Assembly (NCBI GenBank): GCA_963830325.1
Contig: CAWHMV010000008.1
Coordinates: forward strand, 558,001 to 622,000
DNA from: PALSA-350 sp963830325
GTDB lineage: Bacteria > Acidobacteriota > Terriglobia > Terriglobales > Acidobacteriaceae
Direction: 5' to 3'
DNA length: 64,000 nt
Shown here: positions 1-8,916 of the stretch, piece after piece
Layout: the number at the start of each line of letters is the position of its first letter
Position numbering within the stretch: position 1 is the first letter of the stretch
Position numbers and translations under genes: made by a program
The notes under the pieces: model-generated
Databases searched by the model: none
The model's input: the letters and a program-made list of their open reading frames with translations, nothing else
Told to the model about the DNA's origin: nothing

Positions 1-108
1 TGGGCCATGGGTTTGGAGTCCGCGGACATCACTCCACAGCCTGCGCCGGCCAGCAATATGGCCTGCAAGTAAGCTAATCTAGTGTTTGATGCAAAGAGGT
101 ACGCAACC

Positions 109-1239
109 ATGTGGAAGTTGCTGGCAGTTCTGTTTCTATCCCTGGGAGTTGCTTCAGCCGAAGAAGTTCACCCCGTCCTTGCTCTCGGTTCACCCGCGCC
201 TGACTTTGCCCTTCCCGGTGTCGACGGGCAGGTACACAAGCTGAGCGATTATGCCTCCAGCCCGGTGCTGGTAGTGGTGTTCACCTGTAACCACTGCCCC
301 ATTGCGCAAATGTATGAGCGTCGCATCCAGCAGTTGGCGACCGATTACAAAAACAAGGGTGTGGCAGTAGTAGCCATTCAGCCAAACGATCCTCAAGCCA
401 TCCGCATCGACGAACTGGACTCATCCGATGTCAGCGATAGCCTGCCCGAGATGAAGATCCGGGTCCAGTACAAGCACCTCACCTATCCCTACCTGTATGA
501 CGGCGACACCCAGCAGGTAACGCGGGCCTACGGTCCACAGGCAACGCCCCACGCATTCATCTTCGATCAACAGAGGCATCTTCGTTACGAAGGCCGCATG
601 GACAACAGCTACCGAATGGAGCTGGTGAAAACCCAGGACGCACGCAATGCTATCGATGCTCTGCTCGCGCACAAAGAAGTCGCTGTCAAACACACTGGCG
701 TCTTTGGCTGCTCCACTAAGTGGAGGGAGAAGTCCGCAGCCCGGGTGGCGGCGCTCGAAAAGATTGACGAACAACCGATCAGCGTCGACATGATCTCGAA
801 GAATGAGCTGACGAAACTGAGCAAAAACCCTGGGCACCAGATGATGCTGGTGGACTTCTGGGCGACTTGGTGTGGCTCCTGCATCGTGGAGTTCGCCGAT
901 CTGCAGAACACGCTACGTATGTATGGCGCGCGCGATTATTCCGTGGTGACGGTTTCCGCGAACATGCCAGATGAGAAGGCCGGCGTGTTGCGCTTCCTAC
1001 AAAAGCAGCATGCAACCAGCAAAAATTATCTCTTTGACTCGCAAGATACCAGCTCGCTACAAACCGCGTTTGACCCCAAATGGGACTCAGCGGTGCCCTA
1101 CACCGTCCTTCTATCGGCGGACGGCAAAGTGCTCTACAAGCAGCTAGGCTCAGCGGACCTACTGGAGCTAAAGCGGGTCATCTTGGCCAACCTACCCTCA
1201 GACTACAAAGGCTTCAATCAATACTGGAAAAACAACTAG
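109..1239 (+). CDS. Exported redoxin-thioredoxin double-domain protein
   Basis: Probable periplasmic thiol-redox protein of 376 aa. An N-terminal hydrophobic signal (about residues 1-18) is followed by an AhpC/TSA-type redoxin domain with CNHCP at 60-64 and TPHAFIFD further on. A second thioredoxin-like domain carries WATWCGSC at 252-259, a normal CxxC active site. The ATG at 109 is preferred over an in-frame GTG at 82 because AGAGG lies 9 nt upstream and the signal peptide then starts at residue 1. A close paralogue lies at 16650-17813, and in that one the second motif is altered to STRCSAC. Redox partner and substrate cannot be read from the sequence. It is transcribed toward family A repeat 1 and stands alone rather than in an operon. 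Confidence 0.85.
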   Translation: MWKLLAVLFLSLGVASAEEVHPVLALGSPAPDFALPGVDGQVHKLSDYASSPVLVVVFTCNHCPIAQMYERRIQQLATDYKNKGVAVVAIQPNDPQAIRIDELDSSDVSDSLPEMKIRVQYKHLTYPYLYDGDTQQVTRAYGPQATPHAFIFDQQRHLRYEGRMDNSYRMELVKTQDARNAIDALLAHKEVAVKHTGVFGCSTKWREKSAARVAALEKIDEQPISVDMISKNELTKLSKNPGHQMMLVDFWATWCGSCIVEFADLQNTLRMYGARDYSVVTVSANMPDEKAGVLRFLQKQHATSKNYLFDSQDTSSLQTAFDPKWDSAVPYTVLLSADGKVLYKQLGSADLLELKRVILANLPSDYKGFNQYWKNN

Positions 1240-1243
1240 GCTA

Positions 1244-1413
1244 CCGAGAAGGAACCGCAGGTCTCTCCACTACGCTACGCTCCGGTCGAGATGACAATTC
1301 TGTTGCAAGGACGCTTTGGTAATTTTCCTGGAAAAACAGCAATTAGCCCTTGAACAGAATTGTCATCTCGACCGGAGCGTAGCGTAGTGGGGAGACCTGC
1401 GGTTCCTTCTCGG
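1244..1413. repeat. Family A inverted repeat, copy 1
   Basis: Two 61-nt arms (1244-1304 and 1353-1413) are reverse complements with a single visible mismatch, separated by 48 nt. The core reads CTCCACTACGCTACGCTCCG then GTCGAGATGACA. The element lies between convergent genes ending at 1239 and 1448, so it could act as a bidirectional terminator. Related copies are at 13493-13653 and 43807-43950. No transposase is present, so it resembles a REP/MITE-like non-autonomous repeat. Confidence 0.9.
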
Positions 1414-1447
1414 GAAAATACAACGCTTGTTGGCATTTCCTTCGCAA

Positions 1448-2479
1448 TCAGCTGGAAAGCACTCGCGACCCCGCCGCCTCGATCGCCAGGCAAACAGCGC
1501 CATTCACCTGCGCATCGGCCCCCAGCGTACTGCGTAACAGCTTCGGTTGAACACGCTTATCCCGCTGCTCAAGAATCTCCCGGGTTGCTTGCCAAAACAC
1601 CAGGTGCATGCCCACACTGCCGCCTAACACAAAGAGTGGGCAGTTGAGAACAACCGCGAGGTTATAGATCGCATAGGCCAACGTCTGCGCCGATTTATTA
1701 AGAATGGTTTGCGCGAGCACGTCCCCCGCAGCAGCATGGTCAAATATCTCTGTAGCGACCAAATCTCTGGGAAGCTGCGTGAGTTCGTCACGCCAGGCAC
1801 TCTGCCACTGCGACCGAATACCTTCGCCGCCAACAATCCTCTCCAGCGCCCCCGGCTCGCCCCTTTCCACCGGCTTCACCGAGGTTCCGGGCACAAGCAG
1901 ATAACCGATCTCGCCGGCGGACCAATCCATTCCGTGAAAGAGTCGCCCGTTCAACACGATCCCCGCGCCAATCCCGGTGCCGACTGCAATAAACACAAAG
2001 TCGCGTACTCCCTGTGCGGCGCCGATCTGATACTCCGCAATGGCGGCAGTATTCACATCGTTATCAACCGCTGCCGGAACCCCCAATCTGGCCTCCAGCA
2101 ACGCGCGCAGCGGAACGTCGCGCCATCCCATGAGATACGACGTGGCAATCACGATGCCATCATCCACATCCGTGACGCCGGGCGCGCCCGCGGCCACTGC
2201 GCGAAGCAAGCTGCGCTCAATAACATTTTTCTGCAACAGCTCTTCCACACCTTTATGAATCAGGTCTACGACCACATGCGGGTCGCGGATACCCGCCGTC
2301 GAAACCCTCCACTTAGCCACAACCTTGCCGTCCATATCGGCGAGAGCAAGACGAAGGCTGGTGCCTCCGATGTCGGCGCCGACGACGTAGCCCGCTTCGA
2401 TCTCCTGCGAATTCCCAACAGCACGGGAGGGTTTCTGTTGCAACATCGACTCACTGACCTCGGATACAGATGGATACAC
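1448..2479 (-). CDS. ROK family sugar kinase
   Basis: A 343-aa ROK-family protein without an N-terminal HTH, so a likely cytoplasmic sugar or amino-sugar kinase. Visible motifs are the phosphate-binding GADIGGTSLRLAL near residues 34-46, DNDVNTAA and GTGIGAGIV. The usual ExGH metal/substrate motif appears as GEIGY, and the CxCGxxGCxE zinc cluster common in ROK kinases is absent. The start is taken as GTG at 2479, with CAGG 8-10 nt upstream; an ATG at 2446 is an alternative. It follows the sugar transporter by 24 nt and is almost certainly co-transcribed with it. Together with the SIS protein, chitinase and NagX-like gene it suggests N-acetylglucosamine phosphorylation. Specificity is inferred only. 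Confidence 0.82.
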   Translation of the reverse strand: MYPSVSEVSESMLQQKPSRAVGNSQEIEAGYVVGADIGGTSLRLALADMDGKVVAKWRVSTAGIRDPHVVVDLIHKGVEELLQKNVIERSLLRAVAAGAPGVTDVDDGIVIATSYLMGWRDVPLRALLEARLGVPAAVDNDVNTAAIAEYQIGAAQGVRDFVFIAVGTGIGAGIVLNGRLFHGMDWSAGEIGYLLVPGTSVKPVERGEPGALERIVGGEGIRSQWQSAWRDELTQLPRDLVATEIFDHAAAGDVLAQTILNKSAQTLAYAIYNLAVVLNCPLFVLGGSVGMHLVFWQATREILEQRDKRVQPKLLRSTLGADAQVNGAVCLAIEAAGSRVLSS

Positions 2480-2503
2480 TGACGCGCCTGCCAGTTATTT
2501 GCG

Positions 2504-3877
2504 TTACGGCGCGACTGCGGTTTGCCTCGCGCTAATGCTTTCGAGCTCACGCCCCTTGGTCTCCGGAATCACAACGGCCACGAAGAACAACGTTAGGATG
2601 CAAAATGCCCCGTAGATGATGAGGGTGAGCGAAGTGCCTGCAGCTTTGATGAGAGACAGAAACGTAAGCGAAACCAGAAAGTTCGACGTGCCAAAACTCA
2701 ACGTGGCAGCAGCGACGCCGCGTCCGCGCACTCGCAGTGGAAACACTTCGGAGACCAGTATCCATGCGATCGGCCCGATACTGAAAGCGTAGCAGGTGAT
2801 GAAAAACATCAGGCAGGCGGTGGCAATTTTTCCCAACGAAGGCCCCAGCTCGGCGTGCTGATGGAAGCAAAACGAAAGCACCAACAACGCGGCCGTCATC
2901 CCGCTGATGCCCACATAAAGAAGAGGCTTCCGCCCTACCCGATCCACCAGCACCAGGGCAATCACGGTTGCGAGCACATTTGTGATGGCAACCAGAAGCG
3001 TGGCAAAGATCGCGCTCTTATTCGAACCGATCCCGGCAAGAGAAAATATCTGCGGCCCGTAATAGAGAATCGCGTTGATCCCTGTCGCCGGTATCAACAC
3101 CATAAAACCAACCGCGATAAACAGCGAGCCGCGCACCGCCGGACTCCAAAGCGCGCTCCAGCGGCGCTCCATTTTCGTCATCAGGCTAACCCGAATGTCT
3201 TCCAGCAACAGTCTCGCTCCCGCCTCATCGGTATAGGACTTGAGCACGGATTCCGCTTCAGCCAACCTGTTCTGCACGAATAACCAGCGGGGGCTCTCCG
3301 GCACGGTGAGGACCATGAACAGAAAAAGCACCGCGGGTACGAGTCCGAAACCAAACATCCATCGCCATCCCTGCGATGCGGCAAACCAATAACCGACAAG
3401 GTCCGCCAGCGCGATGCCCAGGGTGAGAGCAAACTGGTACAACCCAATCAGCATACCGCGCGATTGCGGAGGAGCGAGCTCGGACACATATACAGGCGCC
3501 GTGACCGAAGTAAAACCGACAGCGATCCCCAGCAGTCCGCGGGCAATGAACAGCACGTAGACATTGGGCGATAGCGGGGCCAGTATGGACCCGGCAATGA
3601 AAAGGACCGCCCCCCAAATGAGCGTTTTGCGTCTGCCGATGCGGTCGGCGATCGTACCTCCGACCAATGCGCCGATCATGACTCCGATCAGCACTGCAAT
3701 GACCAGTACTTCTTGCATCACCGTGGAAAGGTGGAAGGAGTCGCGCACATAGATCAAGGCCGCAGCAATGACACCCATGTCAAAGCCGTAAAGAATACCG
3801 CCCAATCCAGCAATGAAAGAGACTCTCCGTATGAACGCCTGGTTCACATACGGCTGGACGGCGGCTGGTTCATTCAC
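2504..3877 (-). CDS. Sugar porter family MFS transporter
   Basis: A 457-aa, 12-TM major facilitator of the sugar porter family (relatives: XylE, GalP, GLUT), probably a sugar:H+ symporter in the inner membrane. Signature elements are GRRKTL after TM2, PESPRWL at the end of the first half, RVGRKPLL in the second half, RVRGRGVA, and the terminal PETKGREL. The start codon is GTG at 3877. The gene heads a two-gene operon with the ROK kinase and diverges from the SIS-domain gene across a 117-bp gap that must hold both promoters. The substrate is unknown; context favours an amino sugar or hexose released from chitin. Confidence 0.88.
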   Translation of the reverse strand: MNEPAAVQPYVNQAFIRRVSFIAGLGGILYGFDMGVIAAALIYVRDSFHLSTVMQEVLVIAVLIGVMIGALVGGTIADRIGRRKTLIWGAVLFIAGSILAPLSPNVYVLFIARGLLGIAVGFTSVTAPVYVSELAPPQSRGMLIGLYQFALTLGIALADLVGYWFAASQGWRWMFGFGLVPAVLFLFMVLTVPESPRWLFVQNRLAEAESVLKSYTDEAGARLLLEDIRVSLMTKMERRWSALWSPAVRGSLFIAVGFMVLIPATGINAILYYGPQIFSLAGIGSNKSAIFATLLVAITNVLATVIALVLVDRVGRKPLLYVGISGMTAALLVLSFCFHQHAELGPSLGKIATACLMFFITCYAFSIGPIAWILVSEVFPLRVRGRGVAAATLSFGTSNFLVSLTFLSLIKAAGTSLTLIIYGAFCILTLFFVAVVIPETKGRELESISARQTAVAP

Positions 3878-3994
3878 TTACGTTTCACCTATCGAATGAT
3901 ACCTTTATCTGGACGACTTTCCACTGAATTTGCCCCTCTTTTTAACGAATCTTTTCTAACAAAGTAGTGCTCTACGGTAACTGAGGAAGGTGAC

Positions 3995-5098
3995 ATGGAA
4001 GATAACAAAAAGGAAGCGCCGCGCTGGGTTGGCGGCGTCGAGCCAGCAAAGGAACTGCTCACTGCAACCGGAACCCAGATCCTGGAGATTGAGTGCCGGC
4101 AGCAGCCGGAACGGCTTCGCCAGCTGCTGGAGGCGTATGCTGCCGATCCTTCCATTCAAGCTGAGCTGAAAAAGTTCCGTGACCTGGCTACAAAAGAGGG
4201 CCCTGTGTTGTTTATCGGAATGGGAGCCTCTTATTGTTCCTCCATCAGCGGGTCGGTTTTGCTGCAGTCACACGGGCGGCCCTCCTTCTCTGTCGACGCC
4301 GGAGAGTGGCTAAATTATGCGGCCTCGGTGTGGGATGACGCCGCCCTCTCTATCCTGCTGACCACCTCGGGCGAGAGTGCGGAATTGGTCGAGCTCTTCA
4401 AAAGAGGCGAAGACCGGGCGCTTGGTCTGATTTGTAACAACCCTGCGAGCACCTGTTGGCATCTGGCCAAAAGCAAGCTCCCTATCCTGGCGGGGCCGGA
4501 GTATGGCAACGCCACCAAGACCTACACCAACGCGACAGCGGCAGCCATCATTGTGGCCTCAGAAATTGTCGGCCGCCCCTGGAAGCATGATGCCGAGTAT
4601 GCCGCCGAAGTTTTCTCAAGCCATCTGGACCCCATCTTCGCCAAGCGCGCCGATCTCGAAATCTTCTGCCGGGGCGCAGCGAATATTGAAGTCGTGGGCC
4701 GCGGCGCAGCCTACGGCGGAGCTTTCATGAGCGCGCTCTGCATTCGGGAAATGAGCGGAACACGCGCTGCCGCGCACACCGGAGCCGGCTTCAAACACGG
4801 GCCCAACCTCGATGTGGATGCAACCCACGTCGCCATCATCTTTGCCTTGGGCCACACCGCTGAACTCGGCGTCAAGCTGGCCCAGGAATGTAACCGTCGC
4901 GGCGGCAAAGTGGTGTTGATCTCGAGCGAAGAGCACATCGCCACCGACAAACTATTCCCCGTCCGCATCGAGGCAGTTGCCGAACCGTGGGAGGGCATCA
5001 CCTCCCTGTTAGTTCCGCAGGCGCTCACCCTGGCCATGGTAGAGCGAACAGGATGCCGGCTACCTCCACGCTTTCAATATGGGGTCATGGAACAGTAG
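3995..5098 (+). CDS. SIS-domain sugar-phosphate isomerase/deaminase (GlmS-C/NagB-II-like)
   Basis: A 367-aa cytoplasmic protein with two SIS domains and no glutaminase domain, the architecture of the GlmS isomerase half and of NagB-II/AgaS-type deaminases. The first SIS domain shows GMGASYCSS near residues 74-82 and TTSGESAELVELF near 126-138. The second has GRGAAYGGAFMSAL and a HTGAGFKHGPNL segment. The ATG follows GAGGAAGGTGAC, a strong ribosome-binding site. It is divergent from the sugar transporter/ROK kinase operon. The likely role is isomerisation or deamination of a hexosamine phosphate, inferred from family and neighbourhood. It ends before family B repeat 1, convergent with the amine oxidase. 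Confidence 0.82.
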   Translation: MEDNKKEAPRWVGGVEPAKELLTATGTQILEIECRQQPERLRQLLEAYAADPSIQAELKKFRDLATKEGPVLFIGMGASYCSSISGSVLLQSHGRPSFSVDAGEWLNYAASVWDDAALSILLTTSGESAELVELFKRGEDRALGLICNNPASTCWHLAKSKLPILAGPEYGNATKTYTNATAAAIIVASEIVGRPWKHDAEYAAEVFSSHLDPIFAKRADLEIFCRGAANIEVVGRGAAYGGAFMSALCIREMSGTRAAAHTGAGFKHGPNLDVDATHVAIIFALGHTAELGVKLAQECNRRGGKVVLISSEEHIATDKLFPVRIEAVAEPWEGITSLLVPQALTLAMVERTGCRLPPRFQYGVMEQ

Positions 5099-5192
5099 CT
5101 GAAGGCAACGTAAGGGACCGAGGCCTTAGCGGAAGCAGCTCTCAACGAAGGGTACAGCCGTGCCACATCGGCTGCAGTTTACGAGGGCATCA

Positions 5193-5460
5193 GAGAGTGT
5201 GTGAGAACTCTATTTCCAAACTCAGTCCCGCAGGGACGACTGAACCTAGCCCAGGACGCTAGTCCTGGGTTGGATTTGCAAGGACGACCCAGTCCCGTAG
5301 GGACGGCTGAAAATAGGCCGCGACGCAATCCTGGACAACCTTCAGCCGTCCCTACGGGACTCAATCATGTTGCAGGACGTACCCAGGACTAGCGTCCTGG
5401 GCTAAGTTCAGCCGTCCCTGCGGGACTAAATTCGTAAATCCTGGTTCTCACACACGCTCT
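5193..5460. repeat. Family B nested palindromic repeat, copy 1
   Basis: The gap 5099-5535 is filled mainly by this element. Outermost arms are GTGTGTGAGAAC (left) and GTTCTCACACAC (right). Inside them AGTCCCGCAGGGAC...CCCAGGACGCTAGTCCTGGG (from 5224) pairs with its reverse complement ending at 5427. A further inner pair is built on AGTCCCGTAGGGACGGCTGA. The 5224-5427 body is 204 bp, the same length as copy 3, which lies in the opposite orientation. It sits between convergent genes. Confidence 0.9.
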
Positions 5461-5535
5461 TCAGCCCATGAGGTACGTCTTTCCAGTCGCTCGCAGCACT
5501 TTCGGCTGCGGAGGTCGACACCGCACTCACCACTC

Positions 5536-7485
5536 CTAAGGCTCGTGCGGCAACGTCAACGTAGGGTTCTGATCGAAAAAATTAACCGGACGAATCAGAA
5601 AATCATGCCAAAGCGTAGGCATCACCGGCCAGTCTTCCACCCGAACCACGTGGTGGAAACCCAGCGTGTACCAGCCAACAATATCCGTGTTCTCGATCGA
5701 ACGATTCGCCTTTGTCCACTCAGGCAATCCGCGAAGCCCCTCGTTATTGGTGACATAGGTGCCGGCAGCATACCGTTCATCGGGGTTATACGGGGTAACC
5801 CACATCTGATGCCCTGAAAACGCGCCCACCCGCTGCGCCGGGTCGTCATTGGAAATACTGGAGACCGCCGTGGCCCCAGGCATGATCTCCCATCCCGTCG
5901 GATAACCGCGAGCATCATGCTGCGCGGGATTGATAAAGTGCCACATCGACGGATTACGCATATCCAGATCGAGAATGGCATCCTTCTCCGTATGAGCAAT
6001 CGACGACTGCGCTGCCCAAATAGTCTTCCGCGCATGCCCAGAAAGCGGCTCCTGCACCAGCCGGTCGACCATGAAGCTGTTGGCCGGCCCATCGACATCA
6101 AGGTCCAACCGGTAAGAAAAATAGTGATCGTGATTGACCGCCAGCAAATTGGGAGCCACTAACGTGCCGTGCTCTAGTTTGCCCGGGCCGTCACCCATCG
6201 CGGCCATCTGCTCCTTCACGCCCTTGGTCTCGACAATCCCCGTAGCGCCAACCGCAACCCGAATGGTTCCATCTTGCTGGAATACCCAATCGAGCATGTA
6301 GTCGTAGTTGCCGGCAACAGCGGCCGTGCGCAGCACCAGCTCGCGGCTGGGCCGCCCGCTGATCACCTCGCCTTCGAGGTGCCTCCATGCCGGGCCATCG
6401 CCGGGACGTTCGAAGAGGCATGCCAGTTGTGGCTTGAGCACCGGAGCACCCGCGTCCGAAGGCACAAGGCCGGTAAAGTACTGCGCGTGAGCCGGACAAT
6501 CATCAGGACCAACTGGCTTAATCAACCCGCCAAGAAGAAACTCTCCCGCGTCCACAAAGGCGCGCGAATTCCACCCTTCATCGGGATCCATATAGGGCAC
6601 ATACATCTCCGAAAGCGACCCCTCGTACATCACGGAGCGAAGCCTGTCGCCGTCCTGGTAGCGCACCAGGTTGATGACCGTGCCGACACGGGGATCAAGG
6701 CGAAAGCGAAAGTGCCAGTTCTGCCACACTACCTCGCCCTTGTCGATGGTGTAGCTGGGACCGAGGGGCTGAGTCACGAGCAAAGGCTTCGTTCCCGGCC
6801 GCGGCGTCGCATCGCCTTCCTCGTAGTTGATGTCTGATTGCGACATCGGGACCGGCTCGTTGTCGATCACCTTGAGCACTTTCTCGCTGGTGAGATCCGC
6901 GAGGATATAGACTCCTTCAATGGCGCGGCCCCAGGGATGATAGACACCGTGCGAATCGGTGCAATCGCCAAACCCGATACGGCTGTTTGTCTGCTCGGGA
7001 AAAATCATCCACGTGATGGGGATAGGCTCACAGCGCACACCGGACAAATCCGTCACCCCATGACGCTTGAGTGCGGCAATCACCCGGGGATCCTTCTTGA
7101 CTAGGTCGTTCATGTTGTCAAGCTCAGACTCCGTAATGGGCGCCTGCATCCCGGGCACCTGCTTCCAGAACTCGAGCTTGCGCGCCGTGATGTCGACCCG
7201 CGCTTCGATGGTCTTTCCGCCGTCCTCGAGGATCACATCGGCTTCGCGGAGAATCGGATCGCCCGCCTTCCACGCCAACACCTTGTCCTTGGCCGGTTCG
7301 TGCAGCAACACGCTGGAGAAAAGCGTTTTGTCGGTTAGGTGCCCGCTCTGCTCAAGAACATCGTGAATCGTCCAGTATTCTTGCGTAGTCAGCGCATCGA
7401 GCGGATGGTGCGGCATTGTGCTTTGGCCACCAAGCGATGTGCTAAGGGCGGAGAATGCGATCAGACCCAAAAGGAAGGCTCTCAT
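5536..7485 (-). CDS. Copper-containing primary-amine oxidase, exported
   Basis: A 649-aa copper/topaquinone amine oxidase that would oxidise primary amines to aldehydes with release of H2O2 and ammonia. The start is ATG at 7485 with CAGGAGT about 8 nt upstream, giving a clear signal peptide and so periplasmic location. Family hallmarks are all visible: FVDAGEF (catalytic-base Asp), GNYDYMLDW (the Tyr after Asn becomes TPQ), NHDHYFSYRLDLDVDG (HxH copper ligands) and FHHVVRVEDWPVMP (third His region). The residue at the Thr/Ser position of the T-x-x-N-Y consensus is Val here. It diverges from the ROK regulator over a 190-bp gap and may be under its control. Substrate is unknown; an amino sugar-derived or biogenic amine is possible. 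Confidence 0.9.
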   Translation of the reverse strand: MRAFLLGLIAFSALSTSLGGQSTMPHHPLDALTTQEYWTIHDVLEQSGHLTDKTLFSSVLLHEPAKDKVLAWKAGDPILREADVILEDGGKTIEARVDITARKLEFWKQVPGMQAPITESELDNMNDLVKKDPRVIAALKRHGVTDLSGVRCEPIPITWMIFPEQTNSRIGFGDCTDSHGVYHPWGRAIEGVYILADLTSEKVLKVIDNEPVPMSQSDINYEEGDATPRPGTKPLLVTQPLGPSYTIDKGEVVWQNWHFRFRLDPRVGTVINLVRYQDGDRLRSVMYEGSLSEMYVPYMDPDEGWNSRAFVDAGEFLLGGLIKPVGPDDCPAHAQYFTGLVPSDAGAPVLKPQLACLFERPGDGPAWRHLEGEVISGRPSRELVLRTAAVAGNYDYMLDWVFQQDGTIRVAVGATGIVETKGVKEQMAAMGDGPGKLEHGTLVAPNLLAVNHDHYFSYRLDLDVDGPANSFMVDRLVQEPLSGHARKTIWAAQSSIAHTEKDAILDLDMRNPSMWHFINPAQHDARGYPTGWEIMPGATAVSSISNDDPAQRVGAFSGHQMWVTPYNPDERYAAGTYVTNNEGLRGLPEWTKANRSIENTDIVGWYTLGFHHVVRVEDWPVMPTLWHDFLIRPVNFFDQNPTLTLPHEP

Positions 7486-7674
7486 CAGGTGTAACTCCTG
7501 GCTGGCGCGACTGCAGTTGGTGAATCGTAGCACACTTCATAAACTTTAGTTACAATGGTGGACGAATGCGTGCATTCCCCCTGAGCATCTGACTCTCACG
7601 GATGGTATAAAGGTACGCTCGGTCCAACAGCGATAACGCGCTAATTTTCGTCCGGATTTCCAAGTCGGTTTTCA

Positions 7675-8880
7675 TTGAAGAACGAATCTATCTCGGTCGG
7701 CAGGCCCTCACTTCTACGCCATACAAACGCGCTCAGGGTCCTCAAACTCCTGCGGGAAACCGGCTCGTGTTCAAAAGCAGACCTGGTGCGTGCCTCAGGT
7801 CTGAGTGCTCCGACCATCACCAACGTGGTCGGCGATCTATTGGCTGCCGGCCTGATCAAACCTCTCGGCGAGGGAGAGTCAAACGGAGGCCGGCCTCCGG
7901 ACATGATCGCGTTCAAGGCGGAGCGCGGGTGCGTACTCGCTGTGAAGCTTACCGCCGACAGCCTATCGTTCCTGCTCGCCGATCTGAACGGCCGCGAACT
8001 CGACACTCACGAAATACCTCTTGCCAACAGGAAAACAACCCCCGACGCCATTTGCGTCCTTATCGGCGAAGAAGTACGGCGCCTGCTGCGCAAGCACAGG
8101 AAGAAGCGGGAGCAACTGCTTGCCGTGGTGGTGGGCGTGCCGGCCATCACCAATGTGGATGAGGGGATCGTACTGTCCATCAGCACCCTGGAAAATTGGC
8201 GTTCCGTTCCCCTGCGTACCAAGCTGAGCAAAATCGTTGACTGCCTGGTCATCATCGAGAACGATACCAACCTGGCGGCCCAGGGCGAGCGCTACTGCGG
8301 GGCCGCACAGGCAGAGGAAACATTCATCCTGATCCATATCGGCCCCAACGTTGGCGCAGGCATCGTACTGGGTGGCCAGATCTACCACGGTTCCCAGTGG
8401 TCCGCGGGAGAAATAGGATACCTTCGCCTACCCAACACTTCGCGCCGGCGTCCCACGCTGCACGAGTTTGGCGAGCTCGAAACTGTGTTGACCAGCGCTG
8501 GAATCCTCGACAGCTGGCACGAGGCGAGAAAGAAACCACAAGACGCGACCGACGAGGGCGAGAAGATGGATGCGTTGGGAGTCTTGAATCTTGCCCAGGC
8601 GGGCGATGCTCGTGCCGAAAAGATCGTCCAGCACCGGGCCGGCATCGTTGCCGATATTATCGTGAACCTGTCGCTTATCTTGAATCCTGGCCTGATTTTG
8701 CTGGAAGGGGAAGTTGGCAGCCATCCCACCCTCATCAACGCCGTGCAGAAGCAGCTTCAGGAGAGTGAGTTCGCGGTTACGAAAATCGGCCCCGGTAAAC
8801 TGGGGAACACCTCCGTACTTTGGGGGGCGATTGCGATTGCGCTCGAGATGATCCCTTCGGTCTTGCTCCCCAGCCCCTAA
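7675..8880 (+). CDS. ROK-family transcriptional regulator (NagC/XylR type)
   Basis: A 401-aa protein with an N-terminal winged helix (residues about 10-60, including CSKADLVRASGLSAPTITNV) and a C-terminal ROK sugar-binding domain (DNTNLAAQGE-like ENDTNLAAQGE, GPNVGAGIVLGG). The motif normally ExGH is GEIGY, as in the ROK kinase at 1448-2479, and the zinc-binding cysteines are missing. It starts at TTG 7675 with only a weak ribosome-binding site. It is followed after 36 nt by the chitinase and then the NagX-like gene, so it likely represses its own operon and perhaps the divergent amine oxidase until an amino sugar or its phosphate binds. Effector is inferred. Confidence 0.85.
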   Translation: MKNESISVGRPSLLRHTNALRVLKLLRETGSCSKADLVRASGLSAPTITNVVGDLLAAGLIKPLGEGESNGGRPPDMIAFKAERGCVLAVKLTADSLSFLLADLNGRELDTHEIPLANRKTTPDAICVLIGEEVRRLLRKHRKKREQLLAVVVGVPAITNVDEGIVLSISTLENWRSVPLRTKLSKIVDCLVIIENDTNLAAQGERYCGAAQAEETFILIHIGPNVGAGIVLGGQIYHGSQWSAGEIGYLRLPNTSRRRPTLHEFGELETVLTSAGILDSWHEARKKPQDATDEGEKMDALGVLNLAQAGDARAEKIVQHRAGIVADIIVNLSLILNPGLILLEGEVGSHPTLINAVQKQLQESEFAVTKIGPGKLGNTSVLWGAIAIALEMIPSVLLPSP

Positions 8881-8916
8881 CAGGCCTGTACTGAATTGAT
8901 CGTACTTTGGTAATTC

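Noticed and set aside
1..72. Open frame at the left edge ending in TAA at 70-72
   Set aside because: All three forward frames are open over this short stretch and no family motif is visible, so an upstream gene end cannot be claimed.
5193..5460. Possible CRISPR-like array in family B
   Set aside because: The repeats are inverted and nested with no regular spacers, and no cas genes are present.
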